Position numbers and translations under genes: made by a program
Source: JBCDBL01 sp039183635
GTDB lineage: Bacteria > Pseudomonadota > Alphaproteobacteria > Caulobacterales > Parvularculaceae
DNA length: 15,596 nt
Reading direction: 5' to 3'
Assembly: GCA_039183635.1 (NCBI GenBank)
Contig: JBCDBL010000106.1
Coordinates: 1 to 15,596, forward strand
Notes under the pieces: model-generated
Told to the model about the DNA's origin: nothing
Seen by the model: only the letters and a program-made list of their open reading frames with translations
Database searches by the model: none
In this document: one piece after another, positions 7,016-15,520 of the stretch
Layout of the letters: each line of letters begins with the position of its first letter
Numbering within the stretch: position 1 is the stretch's first letter

Positions 7016-7435
7016 GTGTCTCAGCTTAAAACCAGACCAGGGGACGCAGATGTCGACGCATTTCTGACATCCGTCGAAGATGATCAAAGGCGCAAAGACA
7101 GTTTTGCAATGCATGAGATGATGACGCGCCTCAGCGGGGAGGACCCGAAAATCTGGGGCGGCGGCATGGTCGGATATGGCTCTTACACATACGACAATGT
7201 CAGCGGGCGCGGCGGCGAATGGTTTTTGACAGGCTTTGCGCCGCGCAAACAGGCCCTGACGATTTATATTATGGACGGCTTTTCAGACCATGAGACGTTG
7301 ATGGAAAAGCTTGGCAAGTACAAAATCGGCAAATCATGCCTATACGTCAAAAAGCTTGACGACATAGACATGAAGGTGTTGGAGAGACTTGTGAAAAAAT
7401 CCCTCGCCGTGATGCGGAAGCGATACAACGCTTAA
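7016..7435 (+). CDS. DUF1801 domain protein
   Basis: This 139-residue cytosolic protein belongs to the DUF1801 family, shown by GYGSYTY, WFLTGFAPRKQALTIYIM and LGKYKIGKSCLYVKKLDDID in the family's order. The family's biochemical role is not known. I use GTG at 7016, because AGGAGAG at 7004-7010 lies five bases upstream and the product then begins directly before the conserved region. A start at 6953 would add 21 residues (MCVGEALCYERR...) with no family character. The gene stands alone: the tRNA-Arg to its left is on the other strand, and malate synthase converges on it from the right. Confidence 0.88.
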   Translation: MSQLKTRPGDADVDAFLTSVEDDQRRKDSFAMHEMMTRLSGEDPKIWGGGMVGYGSYTYDNVSGRGGEWFLTGFAPRKQALTIYIMDGFSDHETLMEKLGKYKIGKSCLYVKKLDDIDMKVLERLVKKSLAVMRKRYNA

Positions 7436-7452
7436 GCGGCAAGGCGGGCGGG

Positions 7453-7475
7453 GCCGGTGCGGATAGGCGACCGGC
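7453..7475. terminator. GC-rich inverted repeat between convergent genes
   Basis: GCCGGT (7453-7458) and ACCGGC (7470-7475) form a perfect 6-pair stem with an 11-base loop, in the 68-base gap between the convergent ends of the DUF1801 gene and malate synthase. There is no T run in either direction, so a role in transcription termination is only a position-based guess. Confidence 0.25.
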
Positions 7476-7503
7476 GCGCGCCATTACGCTATGGAACCCT
7501 GGT

Positions 7504-9681
7504 TCAGGTGCTGCGGACTTTCTGTTTAAACTCAATCCGGCGCGCATGAAGCACAGGCTCCGTATAGCCGCTCGGTTGCACGCGCCCCTTGAACACGAGA
7601 TCCGAAGCGGCCTGAAAGGCGACGCTGTCGTCGAAGTTCGGCGCCATCGGGCGGTAGTTCGGATCGCCGGCGTTTTGGCCATCCACGACGGCGGCCATTT
7701 TCTCCATCACGGCGCGAACTTGAGGTTCTGTGCAAACCCCATGGTGCAGCCAGTTGGCGATGTGCTGGCTGGAGATCCGCAATGTGGCGCGGTCTTCCAT
7801 AAGACCCACATCGTTGATGTCCGGCACTTTGGAGCAGCCGACCCCTTGCTCAACCCACCTTACGACATAGCCGAGAATGCCTTGGGCGTTGTTCTCAAGC
7901 TCCGCCGTGATGTCGTCATCGGACCAGTTTGGACGGTCCGCCAACGGAATGGTGAGGATGTCGCCGAGATCCGCCCGCGGCCGGGATTTCAGCTCCGCCT
8001 GGCGGGCCTTTACGTCGACTTTGTGATAGTGGGTGGCGTGGAGCGTCGCGGCCGTGGGGGAGGGCGCCCAGGCGCAATTCGCGCCCGCTTGGGGATGGCC
8101 GATCTTCTGCTCCAGCATCGCCGCCATAAGGTCCGGCATCGCCCACATGCCCTTGCCGATTTGCGCCTTGCCCGGAAGACCGCATAAGAGGCCGACATCG
8201 ACGTTGGCGTTCTCGTAGGCGCCGATCCATGCGGCGGTTTTCATGTCCGCCTTGCGGATCATGGGGCCGGCCTCCATGGAGGTGTGCATCTCGTCGCCGG
8301 TGCGGTCGAGGAAGCCGGTGTTGATGAAGATGACCCGGGTCCTGGCGGCGCGTATGCATTCCTTGAGATTGACGGTCGTCCGCCGCTCCTCGTCCATGAT
8401 GCCGATTTTCAAGGTGCTGCGATCAAGACCGAGAACGTCCTCCACTCGGGCGAAAATTTCATCGGCGAAGGCCGCTTCTTCGGGGCCGTGCATTTTCGGC
8501 TTCACGATATAGACGGAGCCGGTTCTGCTGTTCTTGTGCGGGCCGTCGCCTTTTAGATCGTGGATGGCGATAAGACTGGTGATCATGGCGTCGAGAAGCC
8601 CCTCCGGCGCTTCTTCGCCGCCGGGCAGGCGGATCGCCTCATTGGTCATCAAATGGCCGACATTGCGGACCAGCATCAGGCTGCGGCCGGGCAGAACCAG
8701 GTCCGAGCCGTCAGGCGCCGTATACGTTCTGTCGGGGTTGAGACGGCGCTCCACCTTTGCGTCGCCTTTGACGAACGTCTCCGACAGATCGCCTTTCATA
8801 AGGCCGAGCCAGTTTCGGTAGACGACGACTTTGTCCTCGGCGTCCACGGCGGCGACAGAATCCTCGGCGTCCATAATTGTCGTTACGGCCGATTCCATCA
8901 GGATGTCGGCGACGCCCGCCGTGTCGGTTTTGCCGATGGCGTGGTCGCGGTCGATTTGAATCTCCGCGTAAAGAGAGTTGTTCTTCAACAGAACGGCCGT
9001 CGGCGCCGCAGCGTCCCCTTTATAGCCCGCGAAATTTGCAGGGTCCTTCAATCCTGTTTCGCCGGAAGGCAAAGACGCCGTAAGGGCGTCGTCCTTCACC
9101 GCATAGGCCGTGACGTCCGCGTGGGAGCCGGCGGCGAGGGGGGCGGCGTCATCGAGAAACGCCCGGCCGAAGGCGATCGCTTTTTCACCGCGCACAGGGT
9201 TATAGGCGCCGCCGCGCGCCGCGCCGTCCTCTTCAGAGATGGCGTCCGTACCGTAAAGCGCGTCGTAGAGCGAGCCCCAGCGGGCGTTGGCGGCGTTTAA
9301 GGCGTACCGGGCGTTCATCACCGGGACGACGAGTTGAGGGCCGGGCTTGTCGGCGATTTCCGGATCGACGTTTGCGGTCTCAATCGCAAAATCCGGACCT
9401 TCAGGCACGAGGTAGCCGATCTCTTCCAGAAACGTCTTATAGGCGGCCGCGTCATGGGCCTGGCCTTTGCGCTCTGTGTGCCAGGCGTCGATTTTCGCCT
9501 GAATGTCTTCGCGTTTGTCGATCAGCTCTTTGTTGCGGGGCGCTAGGTCGGTGAGGAGCTTTTCAAAGCCCGCCCAGAAGGCTGCTTCGTCGACGCCGGT
9601 TCCAGGCAACGCTTCTTGATTGATAAAAGTGTATAGCTCTTCAGCGACATCCAAAGCGCCGATGGAAATGCGTTGCGTCAT
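7504..9681 (-). CDS. glcB: Malate synthase G
   Basis: The product is 725 residues, the normal length for isoform G (E. coli 723). It condenses glyoxylate with acetyl-CoA to malate in the cytoplasm, serving growth on C2 compounds and glycolate use. Catalytic residues are all visible: Arg339 in LVRNVGHL, Glu431 in GIMDEERRT, Asp459 in FINTGFLDRTGDE and Asp630 in MEDRATLRISSQ, with the conserved Cys616 in GVGCSKVPDIND fourteen residues before that aspartate. The ATG at 9681 has GAGGAG upstream at about 8 bases. No isocitrate lyase or glycolate oxidase gene is next to it. It is divergent from the MBL-fold gene, with a 173-base shared intergenic region. Long frames on the opposite strand are GC-driven shadows. 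Confidence 0.98.
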   Translation of the reverse strand: MTQRISIGALDVAEELYTFINQEALPGTGVDEAAFWAGFEKLLTDLAPRNKELIDKREDIQAKIDAWHTERKGQAHDAAAYKTFLEEIGYLVPEGPDFAIETANVDPEIADKPGPQLVVPVMNARYALNAANARWGSLYDALYGTDAISEEDGAARGGAYNPVRGEKAIAFGRAFLDDAAPLAAGSHADVTAYAVKDDALTASLPSGETGLKDPANFAGYKGDAAAPTAVLLKNNSLYAEIQIDRDHAIGKTDTAGVADILMESAVTTIMDAEDSVAAVDAEDKVVVYRNWLGLMKGDLSETFVKGDAKVERRLNPDRTYTAPDGSDLVLPGRSLMLVRNVGHLMTNEAIRLPGGEEAPEGLLDAMITSLIAIHDLKGDGPHKNSRTGSVYIVKPKMHGPEEAAFADEIFARVEDVLGLDRSTLKIGIMDEERRTTVNLKECIRAARTRVIFINTGFLDRTGDEMHTSMEAGPMIRKADMKTAAWIGAYENANVDVGLLCGLPGKAQIGKGMWAMPDLMAAMLEQKIGHPQAGANCAWAPSPTAATLHATHYHKVDVKARQAELKSRPRADLGDILTIPLADRPNWSDDDITAELENNAQGILGYVVRWVEQGVGCSKVPDINDVGLMEDRATLRISSQHIANWLHHGVCTEPQVRAVMEKMAAVVDGQNAGDPNYRPMAPNFDDSVAFQAASDLVFKGRVQPSGYTEPVLHARRIEFKQKVRST

Positions 9682-9776
9682 AGCGGTCTCTCCTCATCTT
9701 GCAGCGCATCACATGCAACAAACCTGCGATGACGTCCACCCTCGACAGCAGGCGACGTTGAATCGGAGAACTTGCA

Positions 9777-9841
9777 GCCTGTTTACAACAGGCGATTGGA
9801 TTTCTATGTAGAAAAACTGGTGTTGGTTTTAAGTTTTTCTA
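9777..9841 (+). promoter_or_regulatory. Promoter of MBL-fold gene with two operator-like inverted repeats
   Basis: TTTACA (9782-9787) and TATGTA (9805-9810) are spaced 17 bases apart and make a credible -35/-10 pair. The -35 lies inside a perfect palindrome, GCCTGTT-TAC-AACAGGC (9777-9793). A second perfect inverted repeat, TAGAAAAACT (9809-9818) and AGTTTTTCTA (9832-9841) with a 13-base spacer, begins at the end of the -10 and spans the expected transcription start. Both look like binding sites for dimeric regulators; the second could also fold in the mRNA leader. Which protein binds is unknown. Confidence 0.6.
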
Positions 9842-9854
9842 AGAAAGGCGCGCT

Positions 9855-10712
9855 ATGCCGGTTGAGGTTTGGACGACATTCGACGAGCAGACGTTCACCG
9901 CATCCCATGTGGTTTCAGATCCCGCCACGGGGCGGGCCGCAATCATCGATTCGGTTCTGGACTATGACGCCGCCTCAGGTCGTACTGCGACGACATCGGC
10001 CGACAAAATCATCAAATATGTGAAGACCAAAGGCCTCACTGTCGACTGGGTTCTCGAGACCCACGCCCACGCCGACCACCTGACCGCTGCGCCGTACCTG
10101 AAGGCCAGTCTCGGAGGGCGCACCGGCGTTGGCGCCGGGATTGTCAAAACCCAAAAAGCGTTTGGCGCGATCTATAACATGAACGGTTCGCACCAGCCGG
10201 CGGCGCGGGACTTCGATCATTTGTTTGATGACGAAGAAACCTTCGCGCTCGGCGATATTGAAGCCCGCGTTCTGCACACGCCGGGACATACGCCGGCTTG
10301 CGTGACATATGTCATCGGTGACGCCGCTTTTGTGGGCGATACGCTGTTTATGCCGGATTTCGGCACGGCGCGTTGCGATTTTCCCGGCGGCGATGCGCGT
10401 ACGCTCTACAAGTCGATCCAACGCCTATTCGCGTTGCCCGACGAAACACGGCTCTTCATGTGCCATGACTACAAAGCGCCGGGCCGGGACGTCTACGCCT
10501 GGCAGACCAGCGTGGCGGAGGAGCGGGCCAACAATATCCACCTCAGCGACGGCGAAGACGCTTTTGTCGACATGCGCACCCGGCGGGACGCGACGTTGTC
10601 GATGCCGAAGCTGCTTTTGCCCTCCGTCCAGGTGAACATCCGCGCCGGGGCGCTGCCCCCGGCGGAGGAGAACGGCGTGGCCTACCTCAAGATACCGCTA
10701 AACGGGGTATAG
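9855..10712 (+). CDS. Metallo-beta-lactamase-fold hydrolase, Blh/persulfide-dioxygenase-like
   Basis: This 285-residue protein has the MBL metal-binding set: THAHADHL with His70, His72, Asp74 and His75, His145 in HTPGHTP, Asp162 in VGDTLFMPD and His204 in MCHDY. The stretch GDTLFMPDFGTARCDFPGGD is typical of the ETHE1/Blh branch, whose members include persulfide dioxygenases that oxidise glutathione persulfide and beta-lactamase-like hydrolases tied to the sulfide-responsive repressor BigR. No rhodanese domain is fused and no bigR gene is visible here. The ATG at 9855 has AAGG six bases upstream. Its 3' end overlaps the opposing TPR gene by 26 bases. A role in sulfide or persulfide handling is likely by family, but glyoxalase-II-like hydrolysis remains possible. 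Confidence 0.88.
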   Translation: MPVEVWTTFDEQTFTASHVVSDPATGRAAIIDSVLDYDAASGRTATTSADKIIKYVKTKGLTVDWVLETHAHADHLTAAPYLKASLGGRTGVGAGIVKTQKAFGAIYNMNGSHQPAARDFDHLFDDEETFALGDIEARVLHTPGHTPACVTYVIGDAAFVGDTLFMPDFGTARCDFPGGDARTLYKSIQRLFALPDETRLFMCHDYKAPGRDVYAWQTSVAEERANNIHLSDGEDAFVDMRTRRDATLSMPKLLLPSVQVNIRAGALPPAEENGVAYLKIPLNGV

Positions 10713-12087
10713 AGCGCGGCTTGCGTTCCGTGGCGGCGGCGCGCCCGGCGGCGCGGGCGGCCTCTTCCTCAAGACCAAGCGCTCCGTACACCTCCGACAA
10801 CATCCGGTTCACGGGAACGCCCTCCGGGTCGAACCGGCGGCGGTTCTCCAAAATTTGCTGCGCGGAGGAAAGGCGGCGCGTCTTGACGACGGCGTCAAGG
10901 TGAATTTGTTCAAACAAGTCCCGTTGAGCGTGGCTGCCGCCCGTGTCCGCCATACGCGGCAGCGCCGCGCCGAGGCAGTCCACAGCGATCTCGAACTTCC
11001 CCGCAACATGGGCGAGGAGGCCTTCGCCGGCGGGCGATGCAACATCCCGCCAGACGCCGCGATCATGGTCCGGCGCGTCTTCGGCCCGGCGTTTAACAGC
11101 GTCCAGGAGCGTCGCCGCCTCCGCCAAACGCCCGGCCCGTGCAAGGCCGTACAGGTACTGCAAGACGAGAAAGGGTTCCGTCGTGTCAGCCCCCCGGGCG
11201 GCGATGTAAGTTGCAGGGTCTGACCAGCGGTCGCCCACATCGACGCCGGCAAGCTCGAACCGGGCGAGCAGGGAGACCGCGCCGATCTGATCCTGGGAGT
11301 ACTCCTTCATAACGCCCCAGACATGGTCGTCGTAGACGGCCAGGGCGTCGTCCATCCGCCCCCGGCTGATATAAAACAGGGCGAGATGCCACCAATTGTG
11401 CGTGTACATGAATGAATTAAGACCGCACCATGTCCCTCTGGCGTCCTCCATAAACCGCACGCCCTCGTCAATGCGCCCCTGGGTCAGCATCACATGGGCG
11501 AGGGCGTGCTGCGCCCAGGGCTCGTCGGCGCGCATGGACAGGGCGCGGCGCGCGGCGTCTTCGGCCTCCTCCAGCAAATGGCATTGCTCGTAGGCGAAGG
11601 CGGCCATGCCGTGCATGTACGGAACGTCTTTGCAAGCGTCATAGGCCGCCTCGGCGAACCGCAGCATGCCCGCCGCATCGCCGCGGTTGAACAGGATATA
11701 CTGAGCGATTTTGACAATGGCGAGATCCCGGGGGGTGTCCTTGACGATGTCTGCGGCGAGGCAAAGCGCACCGGGCGTGTCGTCCGCAGCCCAGGCGGCG
11801 GCGAGCGCCGCAATCCGGGCCTCTCGCAGGCTGGCCCCGTCTGCGGCCGCAAGGGCGCGCCTGGCGTAGACGGCCGCCTTTTCCGGCGCTTCCGGCGCTT
11901 CCATAAACATCATCAGGAACGCAGCGTAGGCGTTTGCAAGACAGCCTTCAGGGTCGGCGTCGGCGGCGGGCAGAACATTCGGGGTGCAGGTCTGATAGGA
12001 CAAAAACCCGCGAATAAAATCATTAATTCCCTGTAATGTACCATCTGACGTCGTCGTCACAGGGTTGCCGAGAAAGTCCTTGCGCAT
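10687..12087 (-). CDS. TPR protein, TTC38-like
   Basis: The 466-residue product consists mostly of helical TPR-type repeats (for example AEDAARRALSMRADEPWAQH, then HVMLTQGRIDEGVRFM) and contains the motif YTHNWWHLALFYISRGRMDDALA, which I associate with the TTC38 family. These proteins have no established enzymatic role; the repeats normally bind other proteins. No signal peptide is visible, so it is probably cytoplasmic. I start at ATG 12087 (MRKDFLGNP) rather than 12183, because the upstream 32 residues are unlike the family and would run into the divergent hydrolase gene. The family's usual length (about 460-470) fits the shorter form. It is convergent with the MBL gene, overlapping its last 26 bases, and divergent from the hydrolase. 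Confidence 0.85.
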   Translation of the reverse strand: MRKDFLGNPVTTTSDGTLQGINDFIRGFLSYQTCTPNVLPAADADPEGCLANAYAAFLMMFMEAPEAPEKAAVYARRALAAADGASLREARIAALAAAWAADDTPGALCLAADIVKDTPRDLAIVKIAQYILFNRGDAAGMLRFAEAAYDACKDVPYMHGMAAFAYEQCHLLEEAEDAARRALSMRADEPWAQHALAHVMLTQGRIDEGVRFMEDARGTWCGLNSFMYTHNWWHLALFYISRGRMDDALAVYDDHVWGVMKEYSQDQIGAVSLLARFELAGVDVGDRWSDPATYIAARGADTTEPFLVLQYLYGLARAGRLAEAATLLDAVKRRAEDAPDHDRGVWRDVASPAGEGLLAHVAGKFEIAVDCLGAALPRMADTGGSHAQRDLFEQIHLDAVVKTRRLSSAQQILENRRRFDPEGVPVNRMLSEVYGALGLEEEAARAAGRAAATERKPRSIPRLAVS

Positions 12088-12157
12088 CGTATCTTCCGGT
12101 TCCAAACTTCTTCTACTCAAATAAAGCATACGACAGACGGAAACGGACGACAGCCCA

Positions 12158-12955
12158 ATGCCGCATATCGCGATCGACGACATAGAACTCTATTATGAGG
12201 TCCACGGGAAGGGGGCTCCGCTACTTGTGATCGCGGGGTTAGCCAGCGACAGCCAGAGCTGGGCGCCGCTCACGCCTTTGTTATCGGACGCCTTTCAGGT
12301 GATCGCGCCGGACAACCGCACGACGGGCCGCACCACGCCCCGGGACGCCCCCACAAGCGTCGAGCGCATGGCCGCCGACGCGGTCGCTGCGTTCGACGCC
12401 TTGGGCGTTGAAAAGGCCCATGTCCTCGGCCACTCCATGGGCGGGGTGGTGGCGATGGCGCTGGCCGCGTCATATCCCGAGCGGGTCGACAAGCTTGTCG
12501 TCTGCGGGACGTCCCTGGCGCGCAACGCCCGCACCTTGTCCCTGGCGCGCACAATGATCGCCCTGAAACGGGCCGGGGCGCCGGAGGACCTCTGGTACAG
12601 GAATTTCTTTTACTGGCTGTTCGCGCCGTCGTTTTTCGACGTTCCGGAGAATGTGGACGCCGCCGTCGCGATCTCCATGGATTATCCGTACGCTCAGGAT
12701 ATCGACGGCATGGAGCGTCAGATCGACGCCGTCGAAGCGTTTCAGCCGGCCGATCTCGCCGCGCGAATCTCGGCGCCGGTTCTGGCGGTCCATGGCGGAC
12801 GGGACCTTATGATCGCCCCGCAGGACGCCAGGGCGTCCCTATCCGCGATTTCCGGCCTCGACTTCGAGACGATGCCCCACTGCGCCCACTCCCTCCACTG
12901 GGACGATCCGCAAGGCTTCGCCGGGATTGTAAAGCGCTATTTAACCGACGGTTGA
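12158..12955 (+). CDS. Alpha/beta-fold hydrolase
   Basis: This 265-residue protein has the alpha/beta hydrolase fold with nucleophile elbow GHSMGG (Ser93), acid Asp216 in GGRDLMI and base His244 in HCAHSLHWDDP, so the triad is complete. The N-terminal IELYYEVHGKGAPLLVI and the cap region (about 125-195) place it near 3-oxoadipate enol-lactonase and BioH-like esterases. The usual DNRGxGRS turn reads DNRTTGRT here. No signal peptide, so it should be cytoplasmic; the substrate cannot be deduced. It is divergent from the TPR gene across a 70-base gap. The codons are strongly GC-ending (18 of 20 sampled from position 12422). No neighbouring pathway gene points to a specific reaction. Confidence 0.9.
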   Translation: MPHIAIDDIELYYEVHGKGAPLLVIAGLASDSQSWAPLTPLLSDAFQVIAPDNRTTGRTTPRDAPTSVERMAADAVAAFDALGVEKAHVLGHSMGGVVAMALAASYPERVDKLVVCGTSLARNARTLSLARTMIALKRAGAPEDLWYRNFFYWLFAPSFFDVPENVDAAVAISMDYPYAQDIDGMERQIDAVEAFQPADLAARISAPVLAVHGGRDLMIAPQDARASLSAISGLDFETMPHCAHSLHWDDPQGFAGIVKRYLTDG

Positions 12956-13092
12956 GGCGCCCGGTCTTTTTGCTGGCGCGAAGCGTTACATTTTAGTGAC
13001 AGCCGACCTGAAAGCTCTCGTAAATCCGGCGATTTTTGTGCAGCGCACTTGATGGCCTTCCCGGCGAAGGACAGTCTGCCACGCGTAATCAG

Positions 13093-13178
13093 GAACGATT
13101 CCATGTCGAGGGTTTTCATAGGGATCGTTCAGCGCCATCGCCTCAATACTGCATGGAATAACGTATTTGAATGAGGCG
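13093..13178. promoter_or_regulatory. Two inverted repeats upstream of the second receptor gene
   Basis: GAACGATTCC (13093-13102) and GGGATCGTTC (13121-13130) pair over 10 bases with one G:T, and CGCCTCA (13139-13145) and TGAGGCG (13172-13178) pair perfectly over 7 bases. Both lie in the 245-base gap between the hydrolase and the receptor start at 13201. They may be operators or leader structure; no clear -35/-10 pair and no Fur-type box is seen here. A minus-strand frame of 60 residues in the same gap has no support. Confidence 0.3.
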
Positions 13179-13200
13179 TTTGAAGAGAGGGGACCGTCCT

Positions 13201-15438
13201 ATGAAAAAACTCATGTTATTCACGGCTTTGGCCAGCGGCGTCGCAGCCATTGCGCCTGCAAACGCGCAAACCGCCGCCGGCGCGTCGTCGCTGGATGTCA
13301 TTACAGTCACCGCGCAACGCCGCGAGGAGTCGGCCCAAGACGTCGGTCTCGCGCTCACGGTTCTCTCAGGGGACGATCTCATCAAAAGGGGCGTTTCCGT
13401 CGTCAACACGCTGGAGTATTTCACGCCGAACCTTGAGATTGAAAGCCAGTTCGGCTCGGCGCAGGCGTCTTTTTCCATCCGCGGCGTCGGCTTTCGCGAT
13501 TACGCCACCAACAATACGCCGACCGTCGGCGTCTATGTGGACGATGTCGCCTATCCCGTTCCAGTCATGACCCAGGGCGTCTTGTTCGATGTCGACCGTG
13601 TGGAAGTCTTGCGCGGACCGCAGGGCACGCTTTACGGCCGCAACACCACAGGCGGCGCCATCAAGATCATCACCAAGCGCCCGACAAACGATTTCGAAGC
13701 CGGTTTCACCACCGAGTACGGACGGTTCGAAGCGTTTTCCGGCGAAGGCTATGTCTCCGGCCCCTTGTCCGACAACATCCGCGCCCGCCTGTCCGCCGCC
13801 ACGAAGCAGGGCGGGTCCTGGCAAATCAACCGTGAGACGGGAGAGGAGCTTGGCGATCAGGACATCTTCTCGGTACGCGGTCAGCTGGAAGCGGACGTGA
13901 CGGATAAACTTAGCGCGCTTCTTAGCATTAATGGTTTTCAAGATCAGTCTGATGGGCTGGGTCTACGAGCGTTTCGGTCGCCTTCTTTTGGGCCTTCCGA
14001 ACCTCACACAGGACGATTTACAAGCTGGGGACCGTCTGGGGAATTTGCGACAGCTTTTGGTCTTGCTGCGGATCAAAAGCCTTTTAAAGACAATGAGGGT
14101 ATCGGCGGATCGCTGACATTGGAATACAGTTTCGGGCCGGCGGAGCTGACATATATTGGCGCTTATCAGGATCTTGATCGTCGCGAATATAATGATTACG
14201 ACGCCTCTACGCTCGGAGCGGCGTCCGCCTTTTTCGAAAGCGACGTGCAGGTCATGTCCCATGAGGCGCGACTTCAATCCACAACAGACAGCCCATTCCA
14301 ATGGATCGCCGGTCTCTATTATGCTGAAGAGGAGCTCGACGAAATCTATCGCTCCGACTTCGTTGAAGACGGGATTAACGGTCTCGCAGTGTTCACGCCT
14401 TACAGCCAAGAGGTCGAGACAATCGGCGTATTCGCCCAGGCGGATTATCAAATAACGCCTCTTCTGAAACTTATTGCTGGAGCACGGTATGAAGATGAAG
14501 AGCGTGACCTTATGGATCTTGGTACGTTTGTCACGAATGTCGCTTTTGCAGATGTGAACTTTGCTAATAACTCTACAGACGGTACGCTTGAGGATCGTTC
14601 ACAGTCTTTAAGCGAAGTCACCTGGAAGGCTGGCGTTGAAGCAACGCCGACGGACGACCTTCTCCTTTTTGCAACCGTAAGCAAGGGTATTAAATCGGGC
14701 GGGTTCACCACGTATAACACATTGAATCCTTCCTTCGTCGATCCGTTCGATGAAGAAGAGCTTCTTGCTTATGAAATCGGCTTTAAATCTGAGTTTGCCG
14801 ACGGCAAGGTGCGTTTAAACGGAGCGGCTTTCTATTACGACTATGATAATCAGCAGGTGCAGTCGGCAGAGTTTGCGGAGATCCTCGTTTTTGGAATTGC
14901 CGTGCCAATAGGCCGTATCGTCAACGCCGAAGAAAGCGAGATCTATGGCGGCGAGTTAGAACTCGCCTGGATCCCAGTCCGAGGTCTCGAAATCACTCAG
15001 AGTTTTGCGTACAAAGAGGGTGAGTTTGAAGACTTTGTCGATCTTGACATCGCTGCATCAAGTATCGCTGGTACAGCTGTAAGCGTAGATCGTACAGGCC
15101 AAAGCTTGGGCTTCCCTGAAATTACTTATCAAGGCTCCATATCCTACACAGCGCCGGTTGATGGCGGTTTCTATTGGAGCGGCTTGTTGGACTACTCCTA
15201 TCGCGATGAAACGACCCCCCCCTTGCTGGGGAGCGACTACACCGTGGACGATTACTGGCTCATCAACGGCCAAGTCGCATTCGGTGCAGAAAACGGGCGT
15301 TGGGAAGCTGCGATTTGGGGACGTAATATTCTGGATGAGGAGTACGACGAGGTTCGGAATTTCTTCACCCCGGGTTTTGACGTCGCCGCCCCCGGTCTGC
15401 CGCGCACCTATGGCGTGCGGTTGAGCGTGAAGTACTAG
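13201..15438 (+). CDS. TonB-dependent outer-membrane receptor
   Basis: The 745-residue product has a signal peptide ending near residue 22 (PANA before Q), a TonB box DVITVTAQ at about 32-39, and a plug (about 45-160) with canonical motifs FSIRGVGF, VGVYVDDV, VEVLRGPQGTLYGRNTTGGA. The beta-barrel follows, ending with LPRTYGVRLSVKY. The start at 13201 is chosen because it gives a proper MKK... signal peptide with AGAGGGG just upstream; 13171 would add ten residues ahead of it. The family imports iron complexes, vitamins, sugars or other large ligands; the substrate is not readable, and no transporter partner or Fur box adjoins. Third-position GC drops sharply from about 13,890 to 15,150, inside the barrel, and then recovers, suggesting a recombined gene. 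Confidence 0.93.
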   Translation: MKKLMLFTALASGVAAIAPANAQTAAGASSLDVITVTAQRREESAQDVGLALTVLSGDDLIKRGVSVVNTLEYFTPNLEIESQFGSAQASFSIRGVGFRDYATNNTPTVGVYVDDVAYPVPVMTQGVLFDVDRVEVLRGPQGTLYGRNTTGGAIKIITKRPTNDFEAGFTTEYGRFEAFSGEGYVSGPLSDNIRARLSAATKQGGSWQINRETGEELGDQDIFSVRGQLEADVTDKLSALLSINGFQDQSDGLGLRAFRSPSFGPSEPHTGRFTSWGPSGEFATAFGLAADQKPFKDNEGIGGSLTLEYSFGPAELTYIGAYQDLDRREYNDYDASTLGAASAFFESDVQVMSHEARLQSTTDSPFQWIAGLYYAEEELDEIYRSDFVEDGINGLAVFTPYSQEVETIGVFAQADYQITPLLKLIAGARYEDEERDLMDLGTFVTNVAFADVNFANNSTDGTLEDRSQSLSEVTWKAGVEATPTDDLLLFATVSKGIKSGGFTTYNTLNPSFVDPFDEEELLAYEIGFKSEFADGKVRLNGAAFYYDYDNQQVQSAEFAEILVFGIAVPIGRIVNAEESEIYGGELELAWIPVRGLEITQSFAYKEGEFEDFVDLDIAASSIAGTAVSVDRTGQSLGFPEITYQGSISYTAPVDGGFYWSGLLDYSYRDETTPPLLGSDYTVDDYWLINGQVAFGAENGRWEAAIWGRNILDEEYDEVRNFFTPGFDVAAPGLPRTYGVRLSVKY

Positions 15439-15459
15439 CGCGCTATCATCTGAAGAGAG

Positions 15460-15494
15460 TCGCCGTCGCGCCCCAAGAAGCGCGACGTCGGCGA
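15460..15494 (+). terminator. Strong hairpin after the second receptor gene
   Basis: GTCGCGC (15465-15471) and GCGCGAC (15480-15486) pair perfectly around an 8-base loop. The stem continues with TCGCC (15460-15464) and GGCGA (15490-15494) past a 3-base bulge, giving 12 pairs. It starts 22 bases after the receptor's stop. No T run follows, so it may attenuate rather than end transcription into the next gene. Confidence 0.45.
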
Positions 15495-15520
15495 TCACAT
15501 GTTTGAAAGGCTCTTAGCCG

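Noticed and set aside
8560..9300. 246-residue + strand frame opposite malate synthase, and other long + frames at 7546-8187 and 8243-8821
   Set aside because: Malate synthase G on the minus strand is complete with all catalytic residues. GC-rich codons leave few stops on the other strand, and the products are arginine-rich with no recognisable motif.
12088..12183. Longer N-terminus for the TPR protein
   Set aside because: The 32 extra residues overlap the divergent hydrolase gene and are unlike the family; the ATG at 12087 gives the usual length.
12937..13119. 60-residue minus-strand frame between hydrolase and second receptor
   Set aside because: It runs into the hydrolase 3' end, has no ribosome site and no recognisable motif; it lies in the upstream region with inverted repeats.
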